Position numbers and translations under genes: made by a program
Source of the DNA: Pseudomonas sp. WS 5079
GTDB taxonomy: Bacteria; Pseudomonadota; Gammaproteobacteria; Pseudomonadales; Pseudomonadaceae
Assembly: GCF_012985465.1 (NCBI RefSeq)
Contig: NZ_JAAQWN010000005.1
Coordinates: 310,001-374,000 of the forward strand
Direction: 5' to 3'
Length of the DNA: 64,000 nt
Notes under the pieces: generated by a model
The model's input: only the letters and a program-made list of their open reading frames with translations
Told to the model about the DNA's origin: nothing
Databases searched by the model: none
Part shown: positions 60,676 through 64,000 of the stretch, in pieces
Layout: every line of letters begins with the position of its first letter
Numbering within the stretch: the stretch's first letter is position 1

Positions 60676-60710
60676 ACAAACCCCGCCTTTTGAGCGGGGT
60701 TTGTTGTTTT
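60676..60710 (+). terminator. Rho-independent terminator
   Basis: ACAAACCCCGC-CTTTTGA-GCGGGGTTTGT with a U-rich tail, lying between the small gene and the convergent DUF2058 gene; symmetrical enough to serve both. Confidence 0.85.
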
Positions 60711-60716
60711 AACGCT

Positions 60717-61262
60717 TTACCACATCAGATCGTCAGGGATCTGGTAGGCGGCATACGGATCATCTTCATCCGGTACCTGGGCCTCGGTGAGGATGTTCAT
60801 CTGCACGATACGCTCCGGTGCGCGCTCCTGGATTTTCAGCGCGGCCTCCCGCGGGATCACTTCGTAGCCGCCGCCGTGATGGACAATCGCCAACGAGCCG
60901 TTGCTCAGCTTGTTGCGCATCAAGGTGTTGACCGACAGGCGCTTGACCTTCTTGTCGTCCACGAAGTTGTAGTAGTCCTCGGTGGTCAACTTGGGCAGGC
61001 GCGAGGTCTCGATCAATTGCTTGACCTGCGCAGCACGGGCCTTGGCCTCGACCTTTTCCTGCTGCTGGCGGTTGAGCTCCTGGTCGCGCTTGACCTTCTC
61101 GGCCTGCGCTTCCAGGGCCAGGCGCTGCTGGGTGTCATCGGCCTGGGCCTGGCCTTTGTGAACCAGGCGCTGCTGCTTCTGCTTGTCTTTGCCGACCTGC
61201 TTGGCCTGCTTCTGATTGACCAGGCCTGCTTTGAGCAACTGGTCGCGAAGGGAAATGCTCAT
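60717..61262 (-). CDS. DUF2058 domain protein
   Basis: 181 residues. 'SLRDQLLKAGLVNQKQAKQVGKDKQKQQRL' then a long charged coiled coil (about 30-90) and a globular C-terminus 'YYNFVDDKKVKRLSVNTLMRNKLSNGSLAIV'. The family is found throughout gammaproteobacteria, function unknown, also called nucleoprotein/polynucleotide-associated in some lists. 25 bp behind mazG, same operon. Confidence 0.88.
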   Translation of the reverse strand: MSISLRDQLLKAGLVNQKQAKQVGKDKQKQQRLVHKGQAQADDTQQRLALEAQAEKVKRDQELNRQQQEKVEAKARAAQVKQLIETSRLPKLTTEDYYNFVDDKKVKRLSVNTLMRNKLSNGSLAIVHHGGGYEVIPREAALKIQERAPERIVQMNILTEAQVPDEDDPYAAYQIPDDLMW

Positions 61263-61287
61263 GGTGCTTACTCACTTAGGCAACTGC

Positions 61288-62121
61288 TCAACCGCAGTTG
61301 GACACATTCTTTTCCTGGCGTTTGGCTTCGCCCCATAGGGCGTCCAACTCTTCGAGGGTGCAATCTTCCATGGGACGGTGGGTGTCGCGCAATGCCTGTT
61401 CGATAAATCGGAATCGCCTTTCGAATTTGGCATTGGCACCGCGCAGGGCGGTTTCCGGGTCCACCTTGAGGTGCCGCGCCAGGTTGACCGCCGCAAACAG
61501 CAGGTCACCGACTTCATCGGCAATCGCTGCCGGGTCGTTGTCGGCCATGGCTTCGAGCACCTCATCGAGCTCTTCACGTACGTTATCCACCACCGGCAAC
61601 GCCGCCGGCCAGTCGAAGCCGACCTGGCTGGCGCGCTTTTGCAATTTGGCCGCGCGAGACAGGGATGGCAAGGCGGTAGGCACATCATCGAGCAGGGACA
61701 ATTGCTGCGGGGCGTCGGATTTTTCTGCGCGCTCCTCGGCCTTGATCTGCTCCCAGCGCGCCTTGACCTGCTCTTCGTTTAACTGAGGATTATCCAGCGG
61801 CGCATACAGGTCACCGGTGGGAAACACATGGGGATGGCGGCGAATCAGCTTGCGGGTGATGCTGTCGATCACGCCGACAAACTCGAAGCGCCCTTCTTCC
61901 CGGGCCAACTGGCTGTAATACACCACCTGGAACAACAGGTCGCCCAACTCGCCTTGCAGATGATCAAAATCCCCGCGCTCAATGGCGTCGGCGACTTCGT
62001 AGGCTTCTTCCAGGGTGTGGGGCACGATACTGGCGTAGGTTTGCTTGATGTCCCACGGGCAACCGTATTGCGGGTCGCGCAGGCGGTTCATCAGGTGTAG
62101 CAGGTCTTCAAGTGAATACAT
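61288..62121 (-). CDS. mazG: Nucleoside triphosphate pyrophosphohydrolase MazG
   Basis: 277 residues with two MazG repeats: 'MNRLRDPQYGCPWDIKQTYASIVPHTLEEAYEVADAIERGD' with metal-binding EExxE/ExxD 'ELGDLLFQVVYYS', and the C-terminal copy 'ADEVGDLLFAAVNLARHL'. It hydrolyses NTPs to NMPs and in E. coli lowers ppGpp. It lies downstream of relA in the same direction, with a REP element between them. Confidence 0.95.
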   Translation of the reverse strand: MYSLEDLLHLMNRLRDPQYGCPWDIKQTYASIVPHTLEEAYEVADAIERGDFDHLQGELGDLLFQVVYYSQLAREEGRFEFVGVIDSITRKLIRRHPHVFPTGDLYAPLDNPQLNEEQVKARWEQIKAEERAEKSDAPQQLSLLDDVPTALPSLSRAAKLQKRASQVGFDWPAALPVVDNVREELDEVLEAMADNDPAAIADEVGDLLFAAVNLARHLKVDPETALRGANAKFERRFRFIEQALRDTHRPMEDCTLEELDALWGEAKRQEKNVSNCG

Positions 62122-62160
62122 CGTTCTCTATCCGATCAAGTGGGAAAACCACCGAGCAAA

Positions 62161-62262
62161 TGTGGGAGCCGGGCTTGCCCGCGATGCAGGCACCTCGGTA
62201 TCGGGTAGACCGAGGCGCCTGCATCGCAGGCAAGCCAGCTCCTACACAAGCCCGCTCCCACA
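62161..62262. repeat. REPIN-like element between relA and mazG
   Basis: A symmetrical ~100-bp element: TGTGGGAGC at the left end and GCTCCCACA at the right, inner arms GCTTGCC(C/T)GCGATGCAGGC and complement, and a centre hairpin CCTCGGT...ACCGAGG. This is the layout of paired REP sequences of P. fluorescens. It occupies most of the 166-bp relA-mazG gap and would be transcribed in the relA-mazG mRNA. Confidence 0.8.
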
Positions 62263-62287
62263 TTTCAGGCCGCACTCATCCAGCGAC

Positions 62288-64000
62288 TCATGGCGTGCGG
62301 TTACGCCGGGTCTCGATGATGTTCGGCAACTGGGAAATACGCCCCAGCAGCCGCCCCAACGCGTCCAGCCCCGGAATCTCGATGGTCAGGGACATCAACG
62401 CAGTGTTGTCCTCCTTGTTCGAGCGGGTGTTGACCGCCAGTACGTTGATCCGCTCGTTGAGCAGCACTTGCGAGACGTCACGCAGCAACCCCGAACGGTC
62501 GTAGGCGCGGATGATGATGTCCACCGGGTAAGTGAGCACCGGCACCGGGCCCCAGCTGACCTGGATGATCCGCTCCGGCTCGCGCCCGCCCAGTTGCAAC
62601 ACCGAGGCACAATCCTGGCGGTGAATGCTCACCCCACGGCCCTGGGTGATGTAGCCGACGATCGCGTCGCCCGGCAACGGCTGGCAGCAGCCGGCCATCT
62701 GGGTCATCAGGTTGCCCACGCCCTGGATCTGGATATCGCCGCGCTTGCCCGGCTTGTAGCCCGTGGCCTTGCGCGGAATCAGCTCCAGTTGCTCGCTGCC
62801 GCGCTCCGGTTCCACCAACTGCTGGGCCAGGTTGACCAGTTGCGCCAGGCGCAAGTCGCCGGCGCCGAGGGCGGCGAACATATCCTCGGCAATCTTCATG
62901 TTGGCTTTTTCGGCCAACTTGTCGAAATCCACCTGGGGCAGGCCCAGGCGCCCCAGTTCGCGTTCGAGCAGGGTCTTGCCGGCGGCGACGTTCTGGTCCC
63001 GCGCCTGCAGCTTGAACCAGTGGACAATCTTCGCCCGCGCCCGCGATGTGGTGATGTAGCCCAGGTTCGGGTTCAGCCAGTCGCGGCTCGGCGTGCCGTG
63101 CTTGCTGGTGATGATCTCGACCTGTTCACCGGTCTGCAGGCTGTAGTTGAGCGGCACGATGCGCCCGTTGATCTTGGCGCCACGGCAGTTGTGGCCGATC
63201 TCGGTGTGCACGCGATAGGCGAAGTCCAGCGGCGTCGCGCCCTTGGGCAGGTCGATGGCGTGGCCGTCGGGGGTGAAGATGTAGACCCGGTCAGGCTCGA
63301 TATCCACCCGCAACTGCTCGGCCAGGCCGCCGATATCACCGAGTTCCTCGTGCCACTCCAGCACTTGGCGCAGCCAGGAGATTTTCTCTTCGTACTGGTT
63401 GGAGCCCGCCTTGACGTCGGTGCCCTTGTAGCGCCAGTGCGCGCAAACGCCCAGCTCGGCTTCCTCGTGCATGGCGTGGGTGCGGATCTGCACTTCCAGC
63501 ACCTTGCCCTCGGGGCCGATCACCGCGGTGTGCAGCGAGCGGTAGCCGTTTTCCTTGGGGTTGGCGATGTAGTCGTCGAATTCCTTGGGAATATGCCGCC
63601 ACAGGGTGTGGACGATGCCCAGCGCGGTGTAGCAATCGCGCATTTCCGGCACCAGCACACGCACGGCGCGCACGTCGTAGATCTGGCTGAAGGCCAGGCC
63701 CTTGCGCTGCATTTTGCGCCAGATCGAATAGATATGCTTGGCGCGGCCGCTGATATCGGCCTCGACACCGGTGGCCTGCAACTCCGAGCGCAACTGGCCC
63801 ATCACATCGCTGATAAAGCGCTCACGGTCCAGCCGCCGCTCATGCAGCAGGGTCGCGATCTGTTTGTATTGATCGGGTTCGAGGTAGCGGAAGGACAAGT
63901 CCTCCAGCTCCCACTTGATATGGCCGATCCCCAGGCGGTGGGCCAGGGGCGCATAGATGTCGAAGACCTCGCGGGCGACGCGGTTGCGCTTTTCGTCATC
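62288..64000 (-). CDS. relA: GTP pyrophosphokinase RelA ((p)ppGpp synthetase), C-terminal part
   Basis: The frame is open from the right window edge to the TGA at 62288-62290, so 571 residues of the C-terminal part are visible and the N-terminus is missing. The part includes 'VFDIYAPLAHRLGIGHIKWELED', the synthetase domain ('IYDVRAVRVLV', 'DDYIANPKENGYRSLHTAVIGPEG'), TGS ('VYIFTPDGHAIDLPKGATPLDFAYRVHTEIGH'), zinc-finger region ('GCCQPLPGDAIVGYITQGRGVSIHRQDC') and a final ACT domain. It makes (p)ppGpp on stalled ribosomes. In front of mazG as in other gammaproteobacteria. Confidence 0.96.
   Translation of the reverse strand, partial: DDEKRNRVAREVFDIYAPLAHRLGIGHIKWELEDLSFRYLEPDQYKQIATLLHERRLDRERFISDVMGQLRSELQATGVEADISGRAKHIYSIWRKMQRKGLAFSQIYDVRAVRVLVPEMRDCYTALGIVHTLWRHIPKEFDDYIANPKENGYRSLHTAVIGPEGKVLEVQIRTHAMHEEAELGVCAHWRYKGTDVKAGSNQYEEKISWLRQVLEWHEELGDIGGLAEQLRVDIEPDRVYIFTPDGHAIDLPKGATPLDFAYRVHTEIGHNCRGAKINGRIVPLNYSLQTGEQVEIITSKHGTPSRDWLNPNLGYITTSRARAKIVHWFKLQARDQNVAAGKTLLERELGRLGLPQVDFDKLAEKANMKIAEDMFAALGAGDLRLAQLVNLAQQLVEPERGSEQLELIPRKATGYKPGKRGDIQIQGVGNLMTQMAGCCQPLPGDAIVGYITQGRGVSIHRQDCASVLQLGGREPERIIQVSWGPVPVLTYPVDIIIRAYDRSGLLRDVSQVLLNERINVLAVNTRSNKEDNTALMSLTIEIPGLDALGRLLGRISQLPNIIETRRNRTP

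Noticed and set aside
1..64000. CRISPR arrays, insertion sequences, rRNA operons
   Set aside because: No regularly spaced repeats, transposase genes or rRNA genes were seen; only the short 16S-like piece at 7422 and the AGTAAY cluster remotely resemble such features.

Overview
The window is a piece of a Pseudomonas chromosome, most likely of the P. fluorescens group. This rests on the high-GC coding bias, the gene sets (purM-purN-DUF3108, relA-mazG, hda, DUF2066-perM, a fadB/fadA-like pair) whose products read as pseudomonad proteins, a Roc/Pvr-type fimbrial signalling locus, and REP-type inverted repeats ending in GGCTTGCCTGCGAT-like arms. No database search was possible; all names come from reading the sequence.

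Layout. (1) 1-7320: the 3' end of a chaperone-usher fimbrial operon (usher C-terminus, tip adhesin). Facing it are a BvgS-type hybrid sensor kinase, a NarL/FixJ response regulator and a REC-EAL phosphodiesterase, together a Roc/Pvr-like module expected to control fimbriae through phosphorelay and cyclic-di-GMP. (2) 7642-43867: a 36-kb prophage integrated in the 3' end of tRNA-Ser(GGA) and bounded by a 23-bp direct repeat. Its structural genes run in P2 order (Q P | O N M L X Y K lysB lysC R S V W J I H G FI FII E/E' T U D). Its integration site, cos position and distal integrase resemble P. aeruginosa phage phiCTX. An adenine methylase lies in the left-end slot between cos and the portal gene. 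The right arm holds a lysogeny switch, an early operon with an Ogr-like activator, a TOPRIM primase-helicase instead of P2 gpA, a stand-alone copy of its helicase domain, several unknown proteins, a C5-cytosine methylase with an internal repeat, a second adenine methylase and the integrase. (3) 43935-64000: ordinary chromosome with enoyl-CoA hydratase, PlsC-like acyltransferase, CorA, a class I amidotransferase, a FadB/FadA-type beta-oxidation pair, a cytochrome c protein, two NlpC/P60 lipoproteins, Hda, an AI-2E family permease, DUF2066, PurM, PurN, DUF3108, small proteins, DUF2058, MazG and the C-terminal part of RelA, which runs off the right edge.

How the prophage parts fit. The repressor (minus) and the BcepMu gp16-like/YmfL/Ogr operon (plus) diverge from a short control region. 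Three identical dyads, TGTA-N11-TACA, stand before P/O, V and FI, exactly where P2 has its Ogr-activated late promoters. Lysis is by holin, a PG-binding muramidase and a nested Rz/Rz1 pair. A TTTTTTG slip site joins E to E'. Three DNA methylases would mark phage DNA.

Most worth a second look: the duplicated helicase domain and the unknown cassette behind it (36296-42423), the repeat-built methylase target region, a cluster of about a dozen AGTAAY boxes between attL and cos, a 30-nt match to the 3' end of 16S rRNA outside attL, and a 23-bp palindrome over the start of the EAL gene.
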